From Alkalicoccus saliphilus (GTDB lineage Bacteria; Bacillota; Bacilli; Bacillales; Salisediminibacteriaceae), in assembly GCF_003044065.1 (NCBI RefSeq), contig NZ_PZJJ01000010.1:45240-109239 (forward strand): a stretch of DNA of 64,000 nucleotides. Direction: 5' to 3'. Positions 43,648 through 52,582 of this stretch are shown piece by piece; position 1 is the stretch's first letter, and each line of letters begins with the position of its first letter. The notes beneath the pieces were generated by a model, which had not been told where the DNA came from, made no database searches, and worked only from the letters and a program-made list of their open reading frames with translations. A program made the translations under genes and the position numbers.

Positions 43648-44291
43648 TTTCTTCACCTCATTTGAATAAAATAGTGGAAAAACAGCTGCTTTTTCGAACC
43701 ATTCCCTGTCTGAAATTTCTAAAACTATTGGCTGCTATTATTCACCACTTGAGAAAGCTCCTTTTAGATGCCATTTTTACTAACCAGCTGAAGCTGGCGA
43801 CGTTAATCGTTCAGCGCATTCAAAGTCCCCTTTTATTAAATTTTCACTAACAAAGCAGGCGTGTTTCCCACCTGCTTGAACGCCTCCACACGTGTTTTCT
43901 ATGAAAACTGGCTGGAGCTGTTCAAACAAGCAGATTGAGCTCTTTACACTTCTTTTACCACTTTAGGCACTGCGAAGAGTCTGCCGGACCTTCTTCCAGA
44001 CGCTTGATCCGGGACCTTGTCACATCGATAATTCGTGGGATTAAGTGAGAACACCAAATCACTATTGATCCGATACATTTCCAGTACACCGTATGTTTCA
44101 ACATAGTAAACACTAAAACAAAGAGAGAACTGTTATTCCATCGGTCAGAAGATCGCACACTATCAGAAATAAAGAAGACCCCCCCTTTTAGAAAAAGGTG
44201 GGTCTCTACTTATATACGAAACGAGGAATTGATCTTAAAATTTTTTGATCCGGATCATATGCAATTGTCTTAACGGACAGACACTTCGTCT
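43648..44291. other. Gap upstream of the second redoxin
   Basis: 43695-43810 resembles the region upstream of the first redoxin (shared TCTGAAATTTCTAAAAC). A terminator-like hairpin lies at 44176-44205 (AGACCC..GGGTCT). No gene recognised. Confidence 0.5.
44176..44205. terminator. Terminator-like hairpin
   Basis: AGACCCCCCCTTTT / AAAAAGGTGGGTCT stem with one mismatch; about 90 bp beyond the amber-interrupted membrane gene. Confidence 0.5.
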
Positions 44292-44801
44292 CTATATACT
44301 AGAAATGAAAGATACAAATTCAGAGCCTGTATCCCCGAGATTATCATACGCGCCCTTTGAATAACTGTCACCGGCAAAAGGCACGCAGACCACTGCTTCT
44401 TCATCGAACGGCTGTGGTTCTGCCGGTTGAAAAGCAGCTTCGCTGTTAAAAGGCACGAGTGATTCTTTATTGTAAAACGTTTCCTATGTATGCATGTAAA
44501 TGCCCCAGGCTTCTGCCACTTCCACGTCATCCATGTACCATCCCCATCCGACGGTTCCTGCTCCGGCCAGAAGAACAATCAGCAGCACGGCTCCGTAAAG
44601 CTTCTTTCTTCCTCCTGCCGAGTGCTGGGCAAACAGCAGGACACCTGCCACTACTATAAACAGTACGGCTGCTGTCAGAAGCATCGCCATCCACGCAGTA
44701 TGCATTTCGAAAAAAGTTATTGTCAGCGCTCCTACAAAGGCCATGAATAAACCTGTACATAGTGCCATCACGAAGGCAGCAGTCTTTGTTACCATCGTCA
44801 T
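44292..44801 (-). pseudogene. Membrane protein gene interrupted by an amber codon
   Basis: The frame opens at 44801 (MTMVTKTAAFVMALCTGLFM) with three to four membrane helices (ALTITFFEMHTAWMAMLLTAA, AVLLIVLLAGAGTVGWGWYM) and meets a TAG at codon 106 (44484-44486). Beyond it the same frame stays open for 63 codons (NKESLVPFNSEAAFQPAEPQ, then VVCVPFAGDSYSKGAYDNLG) to a stop at 44292. A CAG-to-TAG change would explain this. The first 105 residues could still be made as a shortened protein. A more decayed copy is at 21311-21545 and a scrap near 48727-48830. Function unknown. Confidence 0.55.
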
Positions 44802-44858
44802 CCGTACGTCCCCCTTTCTTCCTTTATTGTAAGTGACGTACAGACTCTCCTCAAGGTG

Positions 44859-45656
44859 TTACACCCACTCTTTTCCATGTTTTCGAAGGAATGCCATATC
44901 ATTTATGTAGTGTTCCAAGTGTCCTTCTTTTATCATTTTTTGAAAAGCTTCGTCCCCTTCTGCCGCTTTTCGTTTCATGTACATACAAAGTCCTTCCAGC
45001 CGCCGCACAGTCATTTCCAGATAGTTTTTTTCCATTCCTTCCATACCGTAAGAAGCAAAAAACAACTGCACTCTTTGTTTGATGCGCCCGGCATCCTGTG
45101 CTGGATTATAATACACGGCTTTTCCTGTTTCCGTAAGATAAAACCTGCTTAACGGCACACACGTATACAACGTATAGGCGATATCCCAGAGCCTTGGTCC
45201 GGGAGCAGCTACGTCAAAATCAATGATGCCTACCGGCTTTTCTTGATGGAAAATGATATTATACACTGCAAAATCGTTGTGGCATATCACCTCGAAGTTA
45301 TCCGGGGTGTTATCCAGCGGCTGCCATCTGTCCGGAACAAGAAAATCTGCGACAGCATCATGGAAGGCACGCTGCTTTTCCGCTATTTCTTTTAAGACGT
45401 CATCCGACCACATGTATTCTTTCAAAGGGTAATTTCCAGCTTCTCCTTCAATATACGTTAATACCTCTCTCCCTTGTTCATCGATCCCTAAAAACTTCGG
45501 CGCGAAATCGAAACCCTTCGCTTCTAAATGCTTTAATAATGGATGAATCAAGGCGCTGACCGGTTTTAACTGCCGGCGGACCGTATCCTCCGACCGATAG
45601 ACGTCTGAAACGTTTCCTCCTGAAAGCTTTTGTTCCTTTCCGCCGTCCTCTTTCAT
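44859..45656 (-). CDS. Aminoglycoside phosphotransferase-family kinase
   Basis: 265 residues with the APH fold: N-terminal nucleotide-binding lobe, EVICHNDFAVYNIIFHQEKP (catalytic Asp in the HNDxxxxN motif) and VGIIDFDVAAPGPRLWDIAYTLY (metal-binding Asp). Family members phosphorylate small molecules such as antibiotics, choline or sugars, and many are not resistance genes. Single gene with its own ribosome site; substrate unknown. Confidence 0.85.
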   Translation of the reverse strand: MKEDGGKEQKLSGGNVSDVYRSEDTVRRQLKPVSALIHPLLKHLEAKGFDFAPKFLGIDEQGREVLTYIEGEAGNYPLKEYMWSDDVLKEIAEKQRAFHDAVADFLVPDRWQPLDNTPDNFEVICHNDFAVYNIIFHQEKPVGIIDFDVAAPGPRLWDIAYTLYTCVPLSRFYLTETGKAVYYNPAQDAGRIKQRVQLFFASYGMEGMEKNYLEMTVRRLEGLCMYMKRKAAEGDEAFQKMIKEGHLEHYINDMAFLRKHGKEWV

Positions 45657-45744
45657 TCGAACCCTCCTTACGATTGATGGCCTGTCTTCGTTTACTTTAC
45701 CATTATAATAGACGATAAACCCTTTCCTGAAAAAGGAATTTCAG

Positions 45745-46290
45745 TCAGTTGCATCCTTCTTGCATGAGTTCGTATATTTTCCGGGCGGTATTGACGTTTC
45801 TTACGGTAACCTGTTTGTATAGTTTGGAACCTACTATTTTTGACATCCCACTTTTGGTTAAATCTTTCTTGTCTACGGACCAGAGTATGGCTCCTGGGAC
45901 ATATTTCACCGTATCAATAGCTGGCTTGACCGCAAGCTTTTCAAGTACAGCCTCCTCATCCACTTCATCCCATAAAAACATCACATCACTTTTCATGTTT
46001 TTATCATTTTTCCATTCAGGAGGGATGGCGTGAATGATCCGGCGGACATCATCGAAACTAAGGACGAGCACGTTAATCTGCAAGCCAAAATCATCATATA
46101 TCGCTTCTTCCAAAACAGATGACAGTTCTTCTTTTGACAGGTTTTCGTTTGAAAAAATAATATTCCCGGTGTGGAGGTACGTTACAACATCATTCATCTC
46201 CACGTTTTCAAACGTTTGTTTTAATAACTTCATATCGACTTTATTATTTCCACCAACATTAATTCCCCGGAGAAGCGCGATATACACCAC
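45745..46290 (-). CDS. DUF1697-family protein
   Basis: 181 residues beginning MVYIALLRGINVGGNNKVDM, the DUF1697 signature, followed by VVTYLHTGNIIFSN and a conserved LTKSGMSKIVGSKLYKQVTVRN. The family is widespread, cytosolic and of unknown function. Standalone gene. Confidence 0.88.
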   Translation of the reverse strand: MVYIALLRGINVGGNNKVDMKLLKQTFENVEMNDVVTYLHTGNIIFSNENLSKEELSSVLEEAIYDDFGLQINVLVLSFDDVRRIIHAIPPEWKNDKNMKSDVMFLWDEVDEEAVLEKLAVKPAIDTVKYVPGAILWSVDKKDLTKSGMSKIVGSKLYKQVTVRNVNTARKIYELMQEGCN

Positions 46291-46629
46291 AGCAATCTTC
46301 CTTTCGGCTTTATCTTACTTATACTGATTATACCCGCTGCGAGATCTTCCTTACTTCTTTTTGTTCCCACTGATGAAATAATGCATCAGGATTATTTCTT
46401 CTTCATTCGGTGCTTAATGTTTCTTTTCGTAATATCGGGATTTTACATTTGCAAATAAATACGTCCCTTCCTGTTATCTTTCAGCGCGTTCAAGTACGTC
46501 CCTAACTCTTCAGACGTTTCCGGTTCATAATGAGAGGTCACACAGCAATCGACTTCGTACTTAAAGATGTGCTTCTGAATCGATCGCTGCCTGATGCATC
46601 GTCCCCCCCAGTACTTTGCAGGGATTGGT
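46291..46629. other. Gap, possible gene scrap
   Basis: One frame at about 46443-46600 reads HIFKYEVDCCVTSHYEPETS and ends GRIYLQM, protein-like but without a start or ribosome site. It may be the tail of a lost gene. Confidence 0.35.
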
Positions 46630-47670
46630 TTATTTTTCAGGGAGCAGAACCACCTTGCCGAGTTTTCCTTCTTTTTTGAAATACGTCTGTGCTTCCCGGG
46701 CTTCTTCCAGCGGAAAAGTACGGTCAATAACTGGTTTGATTTTTCCTTCCGACACAGCGTGAAGCAGTCGTTTAAACTCTTCCCTCGTCCCCAGGACCGA
46801 GCCGAAAAGCGTAATGTGCTTTAAGTACAGCGTTCTAAAATCAAGTTCCGTCTTCTGACCGCCGGCAGATCCGGATGTACAGAACTTTCCGCCTTTTTTC
46901 AGTACTTGCAGCGAAGTGGAAAATAACGCATCTCCCACCACATCCAGCACCGCGTCAATCGGACCGCCATTTGCTTCTAATATTTCTTCTGCAAGGTTCG
47001 CTGATTTATAAGATAAAACATGGTCTGCTCCCAGTTCCTTCAATTTCCCTTCCAGGTGTAAATCCCCTGTAATCGCAATCACCTCTGCCCCAAACACGTT
47101 GGAAGCAATTTGTACGTTTAAGGAGCCAACGCCGCCGTTTGCTCCGGTTACCATGACAGTCTCGCCAGGCTTGATGTGCAGCTGTTCTGCCATATGCCAC
47201 GCGGTCAGCCCGCTTACCGTAAAAACCGCACTTTCCGTATAATCAGCAAGAGGCATAGCAAAACATAGATGAGCCGGCCAGACGACATATTCCGCGTATC
47301 CGCCGTCATATTCTGAACCGATAAAGGACATATCTTCGGAGATATGTTCAAAGCCAGCTTCGCCGCTGGACGTAAACGGGAAAAGCACCACTTTTTTACC
47401 TGCCATCGATTCATCCACAAATTTTCCGGTCTTCACTACGATTCCTGTTATATCGGAGCCCGGTGTACGGGGAAACTGAACTCCTTCCGGCCGCCACCCG
47501 GACTTGGAACCTGTCCCGTAAGCTCCCTCCCTCATCCAAATTTCTGTATTATTGATCGCACAGGCTTTCACTTTTATTAACACTTCATTTTCCTCAGGCT
47601 CCGGTACAGCCTGCGTCACCACTTCCAACTTATCCACATCCCCATAGCCTGTTACCTGTACAGCTTTCAT
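46630..47670 (-). CDS. MDR-family NADPH:quinone-type oxidoreductase
   Basis: 346 residues from the ATG at 47668-47670 (AAGGAGATG site); upstream codons lack a ribosome site. GroES-like domain (MKAVQVTGYGDVDKLEVV, GSDITGIVVKTGK), then a Rossmann fold (VMVTGANGGVGSLNVQIAS). No structural-zinc cysteine cluster, which favours the quinone oxidoreductase/zeta-crystallin branch. It reduces quinones or enals with NADPH; the physiological substrate is unknown. It follows a transglutaminase-like gene on the same strand, with about 60 bp between them. Confidence 0.88.
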   Translation of the reverse strand: MKAVQVTGYGDVDKLEVVTQAVPEPEENEVLIKVKACAINNTEIWMREGAYGTGSKSGWRPEGVQFPRTPGSDITGIVVKTGKFVDESMAGKKVVLFPFTSSGEAGFEHISEDMSFIGSEYDGGYAEYVVWPAHLCFAMPLADYTESAVFTVSGLTAWHMAEQLHIKPGETVMVTGANGGVGSLNVQIASNVFGAEVIAITGDLHLEGKLKELGADHVLSYKSANLAEEILEANGGPIDAVLDVVGDALFSTSLQVLKKGGKFCTSGSAGGQKTELDFRTLYLKHITLFGSVLGTREEFKRLLHAVSEGKIKPVIDRTFPLEEAREAQTYFKKEGKLGKVVLLPEK

Positions 47671-47729
47671 CAACTCATCTCCTTCATTGGATTCATAACA
47701 GTACAAAGGAAAGACTATTCCTTCACTCT

Positions 47730-48314
47730 TTATCTTTCCTGCGATAATTCGTTTATACATTCTTCCCTGATCTCCCATAACGTGCCGGCACTGAATGTTT
47801 GGTTCAGTTTATTTTCATTTAACCAGACACGTATGTAAGAACGGTGAAAGTTCACTTTATAACTTCCAATCTGCGGTGGGGTGATCTGCTCTTCCTTCAA
47901 AAAAGTATTAATCGGTTCGCCATTTTCGTCCAGGCTCGTAAAATCATATCTTCTATCTTTATATTTTAAATAACAGTGAGCTTCTGGAACAGCTTTCAAT
48001 CCGTGTTTTTGAAGGATACGTCCTACTCCGGGTGTATTGTTGTCATCCATTTCATATATCCCCGTATACAGCTTAATGTCTTCTACTTTTTGTTCCATAC
48101 ACAAGTGCGCCAGTAAAGCATGCTTCGTGCTGCAGGTTCCCCTTTTTTCTGTTAATACAAGTTCATATTCTCTTCTTCTGCTGTTTCTTCCATAAGGTAA
48201 ATTCCCAATAAAATGCACAGCCTGCGTAAACTCATTTATTCCAAGACGAAGAAATTCTCTGGAAATCCTTCCTGTATGATTGATTTTAAAATTGGGTAAA
48301 TCCTCTATGTTCAT
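47730..48314 (-). CDS. Transglutaminase-like superfamily protein
   Basis: 194 residues, cytoplasmic. The triad of the transglutaminase/protease fold is visible: Cys in EKRGTCSTKHALLAHL, His in PEAHCYLKYKDRRYDF, and Asp in YDFTSLDENG. The N-terminal half has FIGNLPYGRNSRRREYELV. Probable papain-like hydrolase or acyl-transfer enzyme; no specific function known to me. Confidence 0.75.
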   Translation of the reverse strand: MNIEDLPNFKINHTGRISREFLRLGINEFTQAVHFIGNLPYGRNSRRREYELVLTEKRGTCSTKHALLAHLCMEQKVEDIKLYTGIYEMDDNNTPGVGRILQKHGLKAVPEAHCYLKYKDRRYDFTSLDENGEPINTFLKEEQITPPQIGSYKVNFHRSYIRVWLNENKLNQTFSAGTLWEIREECINELSQER

Positions 48315-49139
48315 CAGATCCCTCCTGTAATTCTCCTAATGCCTTCTGTACTTCTCGTTATGAAGCAAGAGCTTAGGGATCGCAGACTATTATAAATTCA
48401 TTCAGTGAGGTGGCTGTTTTAGTTTGTACAGATTGATGACTGCAGGAGTCACTAAAAGCTCTACACTCATTCTGGAAGCAGTAACTCAATCAACCATTTT
48501 ATAAACCCGGTCAATCCGGCTAATTTATAGGTAACGTTTTAGTATCCTGTAGATGGATTGAATTATTAAAATCATTATATCAAAAACTGTATGAGCATTT
48601 TTATGTAACAAAACCAGCGGAGAAGCTCCCTTTAGAATGTTTGCTATTCCTGAACAATATTTTGTATGTAAACTATAGTTACTGAATGGTTATCCCTGTT
48701 CCTGGACGTTAACCTCGTTTTTACCAATACAAATTATCAATACGCCAAACTGCCACTGCTGTATTTCCCGTATTCCCCCACAGATCCTGCTCCGTAAAGT
48801 TTCTTTCTCCCCGCTACTGAGTTCTTTCATTTTCTTCACCTCTTTTAAATAGACCGGGTAAAAAATAACTGGGTTCATTTCCTGCTTCATAAGCTTCTGT
48901 TTAAATGCCTTGAAGAAATATATCTTTACTGAATTGCTCAAAGCCCGGAACATCGAGCAGAAAAAAAGGGTAATTTATTTCTATATGAAGAACAATTTAT
49001 GCTATAATTTACCAGTAAATAAATGTATAAAATAATGCCGGAAACAAAATGGCGTCTGAGTTCATCCTTACAGAGGCTGTCCGCACCGGTGTTATACGCT
49101 TCGCGGATTCAAAAATTACATATACAAAGGAGAAACAGA
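48315..49139. other. Gene-poor gap with relic
   Basis: 48727-48830 (minus strand) repeats the 3' part of the 21311-21545 relic (AATACAAATTAT..GTATTTCCCGTAT), a third scrap of that membrane gene. The rest is AT-rich without a recognised gene. Confidence 0.5.
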
Positions 49140-49466
49140 ATGATTACAGCTAACGTGGAAATTGAGAGTATTCGTAAAGAAGGGCGTTATATTCTGGGGA
49201 CACTGCTTCTGGACAAAGGATCTAGGGTCGAGCGTTATGAGCTGGACTGCTTAATGAAGAAAGGTAATGCCGGGTTTGAACACGTATTTCTGAACGGCGT
49301 GAATTTGCTGAATGGCGGCGTGGAAACCGGAACGTATTATTCAAAAGAGGAACTGTACAATATTTACGCGGTGGGACACGCAGCGAAAGATTTAATTATT
49401 GATTTCCACGAAAGTGAAAACATATTTTATAAAAAAAGCAGAATGATGGGCATGAGACCGAACTAA
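49140..49466 (+). CDS. Hypothetical protein
   Basis: 108 residues from the ATG at 49140-49142 (AAAGGAG site; longer in-frame starts have none). Mixed beta/alpha: ITANVEIESIRKEGRYILGT, VERYELDCLMKKGN, then EELYNIYAVGHAAKDLIIDF and a basic tail. No recognised family, no signal peptide. Followed by a terminator at 49536. Confidence 0.65.
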   Translation: MITANVEIESIRKEGRYILGTLLLDKGSRVERYELDCLMKKGNAGFEHVFLNGVNLLNGGVETGTYYSKEELYNIYAVGHAAKDLIIDFHESENIFYKKSRMMGMRPN

Positions 49467-49535
49467 CATACGAGATGCATACAGCTGCTGCTTGAATCTA
49501 TTCAGTTTCATAAGGCAGTTTTCACCGGACGCTAA

Positions 49536-49567
49536 AAGCCTGTCAGGGTACTTCCTGACAGGTTTTT
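49536..49567 (+). terminator. Terminator, repeated type
   Basis: CCTGTCAGG / CCTGACAGG stem followed by T5; the same stem-loop recurs at 49986-50017. Confidence 0.75.
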
Positions 49568-49639
49568 CAGAGTGTTAATTAAGTTTATTTTTAAAATAAT
49601 TATTCCTATTCCTGCGTGTATCTTTCTCCAGCACTTTCC

Positions 49640-49940
49640 TGCCTGTAGGACTTGTCTGCAGCTGTCTGTCCTGCCGGCTTTGAAAAGGAACTTCTGACTT
49701 CGCTGATCCCACCGGTTTCCCCGCCGGACGTTTCAGAGAAAAAGAAACGCTTGATGAAAGAAAACGATCAGTTAAGTGTAATTTTATCACAGGATATTTC
49801 TTTTTATTTTCCTGCTGAAGCCGAAGGGGACGACTCCGTGGCGATAAAGGACGAGCCGAAGATCCATTTTTTCCAACCCTCAGGCGGAAAAATTAGCTGA
49901 GGCCGGCCCGCCCGGAAAGCGTTCCCCGTAGGCGAAAGCA
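49640..49940. repeat. GC-rich dispersed repeat, copy e
   Basis: Longest copy: GCCGGCTTTGAAAAGGAACTT at its left end, GGGGACGACTCCGTGGCG, TTAGCTGAGGCCGGCCCGCC and CGGAAAGCGTTCC with GGCGAAAGCAGAG at its right. It shares pieces with all other copies. Confidence 0.6.
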
Positions 49941-49985
49941 GAGAATCATATACGTCTCATTAAAAACACTTTATAAACTGCTTGA

Positions 49986-50017
49986 AAAGCCTGTCAGGGT
50001 ACTTCCTGACAGGCTTT
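49986..50017. terminator. Terminator after the DUF7916-type gene
   Basis: AAAGCCTGTCAGG / CCTGACAGGCTTT, 13-bp perfect stem, 24 bp beyond the stop on the minus strand. Confidence 0.7.
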
Positions 50018-50040
50018 CGTCCGTGTGAACGTTTCTTTAT

Positions 50041-50942
50041 TTACCTGCGGATGGAGCGGGCCATGCGGATGTACGTATGACGCCGTCCGCGGATGGCAAT
50101 GGAGTAGGCCATAATGTTTTCAGGAACAGCGATGCCCATATACCCCGCGTCACCGATGTGATGGATATCGGCGCCTGCCATTTTATTCTGCAGAGCAAGC
50201 TGCCGGATGGTGGCTTCATCGGCCCCTTCCTGGCTTGTACCGATCGTCAGCATCGTCAGACCACCGTGTTTTCTGACTATCTCCACCCAACGGCCTGCTT
50301 TTTCAAGTGTGACACCCGGCACCGTCCCGGGAGCAGGCAGGAGTACGACATCGGCCCCGGCGTGAACAAATTCATTGACGAGTTCATCGGAAACTACGTC
50401 TTCATTTACTCCTGCGCCGTGCATTTTCCCGGCGATGACCATCGTCTGATCTCCGAGTATTTCCCTGGCGCGGCTTACCGCCTCGACAATCTGCCGGTTG
50501 GAAACGCCCGTCTGCGGATTGCCTGTCAGACAAACAAAATCCAGTCCTTCTTCCTTTACCTTATGGAGCGTTTCCCGGGAAGCGGTCCGGCCTTTCGGAA
50601 GCGTCAGGACAGCCTCGGTGAGATCTGCTTCCGGATCCACCGGCTCGAGATTGATCCCGAGCGGGCGGCCTGTCAGCTGTCTGACCTGCTGGAGCGGATT
50701 TTTTTTTCATCCGGCAGGCCGTATACTGCCGGATGGAAGATATCGCAGCCGTTCAAGAGAAGCAAGTCCGCTCCGAAAGCAGAGGCAAGTTCGGCATTCG
50801 TCACTTCCGGATACAACGGCGGCGTGGCTCCGATGACTTCCGCTATGACCACCCGCCCTTCGGAAGCTTTAATCGCCTGCTTTAATTCTTTTCTTGTCAT
50901 GTTCAACAGTTCCGAACTGTCTGCGCTTAACACCCGCTTCAT
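50041..50942 (-). pseudogene. DUF7916-type gene with a -1 break at an A9 run
   Basis: Two frames make one protein of about 300 residues. The first (MKRVLSADSSELLNMTRKEL to VYGLPDEKK, 50942 to about 50700) meets nine A (50699-50707) and then a stop. The second continues naturally with NPLQQVRQLTGRPLGINLE, then VAGKMHGAG-like (MVIAGKMHGAGVNEDVV), GADVVLLPAPGTVPG and a basic end IRMARSIRR. It looks like the TIM-barrel-like DUF7916 family encoded beside GlcNAc PTS genes. The downstream frame is one base off (-1), so a slip on the A run would restore it; otherwise it is a recent one-base deletion or a sequencing error. It overlaps the PTS gene start by four bases. Confidence 0.65.
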
Positions 50943-52339
50943 TCTTTTCTCTCCTTTATTGCGTCTGCGAGAAACTCAACATCTGTTCCGATCACGATCT
51001 GAATGTTTTTCTCCCCCATTTTCATAATACCTTTCGCTCCATGTTTCTTGAGTGCTGCTTCATCTACTTTTGCCATATCTTCGACGTTCAGACGGAGCCT
51101 TGTCGCGCAGTTATCGACACCCGTAATATTTTCTTTTCCTCCGAGGCTTGTAATGAAAGCTTCCGCCATATGGGAGTACTTATCGTCTTTGGACTTTGAA
51201 GTTTCTTCCGCTTTGAAAGAGTCACCTGCCCGGATGAGCTCATCATCTTCCTCCCGGCCAGGGGTTTTCAAATCAAGTTTTATAATCAGGAAGTAGAAAA
51301 TCACAAAGTAAATGGCACCGAAGACGAGCCCCTGCACGAGCAGAATAAGCGGATTTTGAGCTATTCCGAAATTCAGGAGATAGTCAAACGCCCCGGCTGA
51401 AAAACCGAAACCGTGCCGTACATCAAGTAAGACAGCCACCATCATCGAGATCCCTGTGAGTGCCGCATGGACGACGTAAAGAAGCGGCGACAGGAACATA
51501 AAGGAGAATTCCAGCGGCTCGGTAATACCTGTCAAAAAGGACGTCAGCGCGATCCCGATCATACCGCCAGCCATGGCTTTACGATACTCTTTTTTCGCTG
51601 CAAAAATCATCGCAATCGCTGCCGCAGGAAGACCGAACATCATAATCGGGAAAAACCCTGCCATGAAGTATCCTGCCGACGGATCCCCGGCAAAGAAGCG
51701 TCCGATTTCCCCGGTGGCTCCTTCATATTCCCCAAACACAAACCAAATCAGTGTATTAATAACATGGTGAAGACCGATGGGAATCAAAAGCCTGTTCAGG
51801 AATCCGTACACGCCGGCCCCTAAAGCTCCGGCACCAAGCATCCATTCCCCGACACCGTGAATAAACTCCTGAATCGGCGGCCATGCAAACCCGAAGATAA
51901 AAGCAAGAACGACCATCACGGCCCCGGTGATAATCGGTACAAACCGGCGGCCCCCGAAAAAAGCGAGCCATTCCGGCAGCTTGACGTTGTAGTATTTATT
52001 GTAAAGAAGTCCTGCAATAATACCGGATAAAATTCCGCCAAGAACCGACATGTCAATGTCCTCGTTAATCGCTCCGGCCCCTTCCGTCAAAACAAAATAC
52101 CCGACGGCCCCGGCGAGTGCGGCGGCTCCGTTGCCGTCTCTGGAAAGTCCGACAGCCACCCCGATCGCAAAGATGAGTGCCAGGTTGGCAAAAATAGCGT
52201 CCCCCGCCGCTGCCATGAACGGAATATCCAGCAGGTCTTCCTGCCCGAGCCGCAGAAGCAGCGCCGCGGCAGGAAGAACCGCCACCGGAAGCATCAACGC
52301 TTTACCGATTTTCTGCAAAAAAGCTAACATAATATTCAA
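50939..52339 (-). CDS. nagE: PTS EIICB, N-acetylglucosamine type
   Basis: 466 residues: membrane EIIC domain (about 1-360; KALMLPVAVLPAAALLLRLG, GLHHVINTLIWF, FLTGITEPLEFSFMF) and a C-terminal EIIB domain with the phosphocysteine in ITGVDNCATRLRLNV. No EIIA, so a EIIA of the glucose type must be shared. It imports and phosphorylates GlcNAc (or glucosamine). It is divergent from nagA across an intergenic region holding a NagR operator and a cre-like box, which fits GlcNAc rather than glucose. Confidence 0.88.
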   Translation of the reverse strand: MNIMLAFLQKIGKALMLPVAVLPAAALLLRLGQEDLLDIPFMAAAGDAIFANLALIFAIGVAVGLSRDGNGAAALAGAVGYFVLTEGAGAINEDIDMSVLGGILSGIIAGLLYNKYYNVKLPEWLAFFGGRRFVPIITGAVMVVLAFIFGFAWPPIQEFIHGVGEWMLGAGALGAGVYGFLNRLLIPIGLHHVINTLIWFVFGEYEGATGEIGRFFAGDPSAGYFMAGFFPIMMFGLPAAAIAMIFAAKKEYRKAMAGGMIGIALTSFLTGITEPLEFSFMFLSPLLYVVHAALTGISMMVAVLLDVRHGFGFSAGAFDYLLNFGIAQNPLILLVQGLVFGAIYFVIFYFLIIKLDLKTPGREEDDELIRAGDSFKAEETSKSKDDKYSHMAEAFITSLGGKENITGVDNCATRLRLNVEDMAKVDEAALKKHGAKGIMKMGEKNIQIVIGTDVEFLADAIKERKE

Positions 52340-52396
52340 CCCCTTTTTCTTTAAGTTTAATCAAACCGCAAAAAAATTTTTACAACAGAAACTTTT

Positions 52397-52425
52397 TTGA
52401 CAGCGTTTTCGTATACTTGGAATAT
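52397..52425 (+). promoter_or_regulatory. nagA promoter with cre-like overlap
   Basis: TTGACA (52397-52402), 17-bp spacer, GAATAT (52420-52425). TGACAGCGTTTTCG (52398-52411) resembles a cre box. Confidence 0.5.
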
Positions 52426-52440
52426 AACACGATACAGTAT

Positions 52441-52453
52441 GGTTGTCTATACC
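52441..52453. promoter_or_regulatory. NagR (dre) operator between nagE and nagA
   Basis: GGTTGTCTATACC, i.e. GGTATAGACAACC on the other strand, matches the known NagR/YvoA operator core, just downstream of the nagA -10. Confidence 0.75.
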
Positions 52454-52582
52454 GGTTCTATTCGCTATAATTAAATCAGCAGCTGCTGCCGACAGAAGGA
52501 AACGACCCGATACATTGTCTGCTTTCTCCTCTCTCTTTCTCATGGGCGGCTTTTTAACTTTTAAAGAAATCAGGTGATGACT

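Noticed and set aside
44484..44486. In-frame TAG as a possible pyrrolysine codon
   Set aside because: The site is in a non-enzymatic membrane protein whose other copies are decayed; simple nonsense mutation is far likelier.
46443..46727. 94-codon open frame downstream of the oxidoreductase
   Set aside because: Half of it is the oxidoreductase gene in another frame; only the tail looks protein-like, without a start.
50077..51027. Long plus-strand open frame opposite the DUF7916-type gene
   Set aside because: It is the antisense reading of a recognisable protein and has no start signal.
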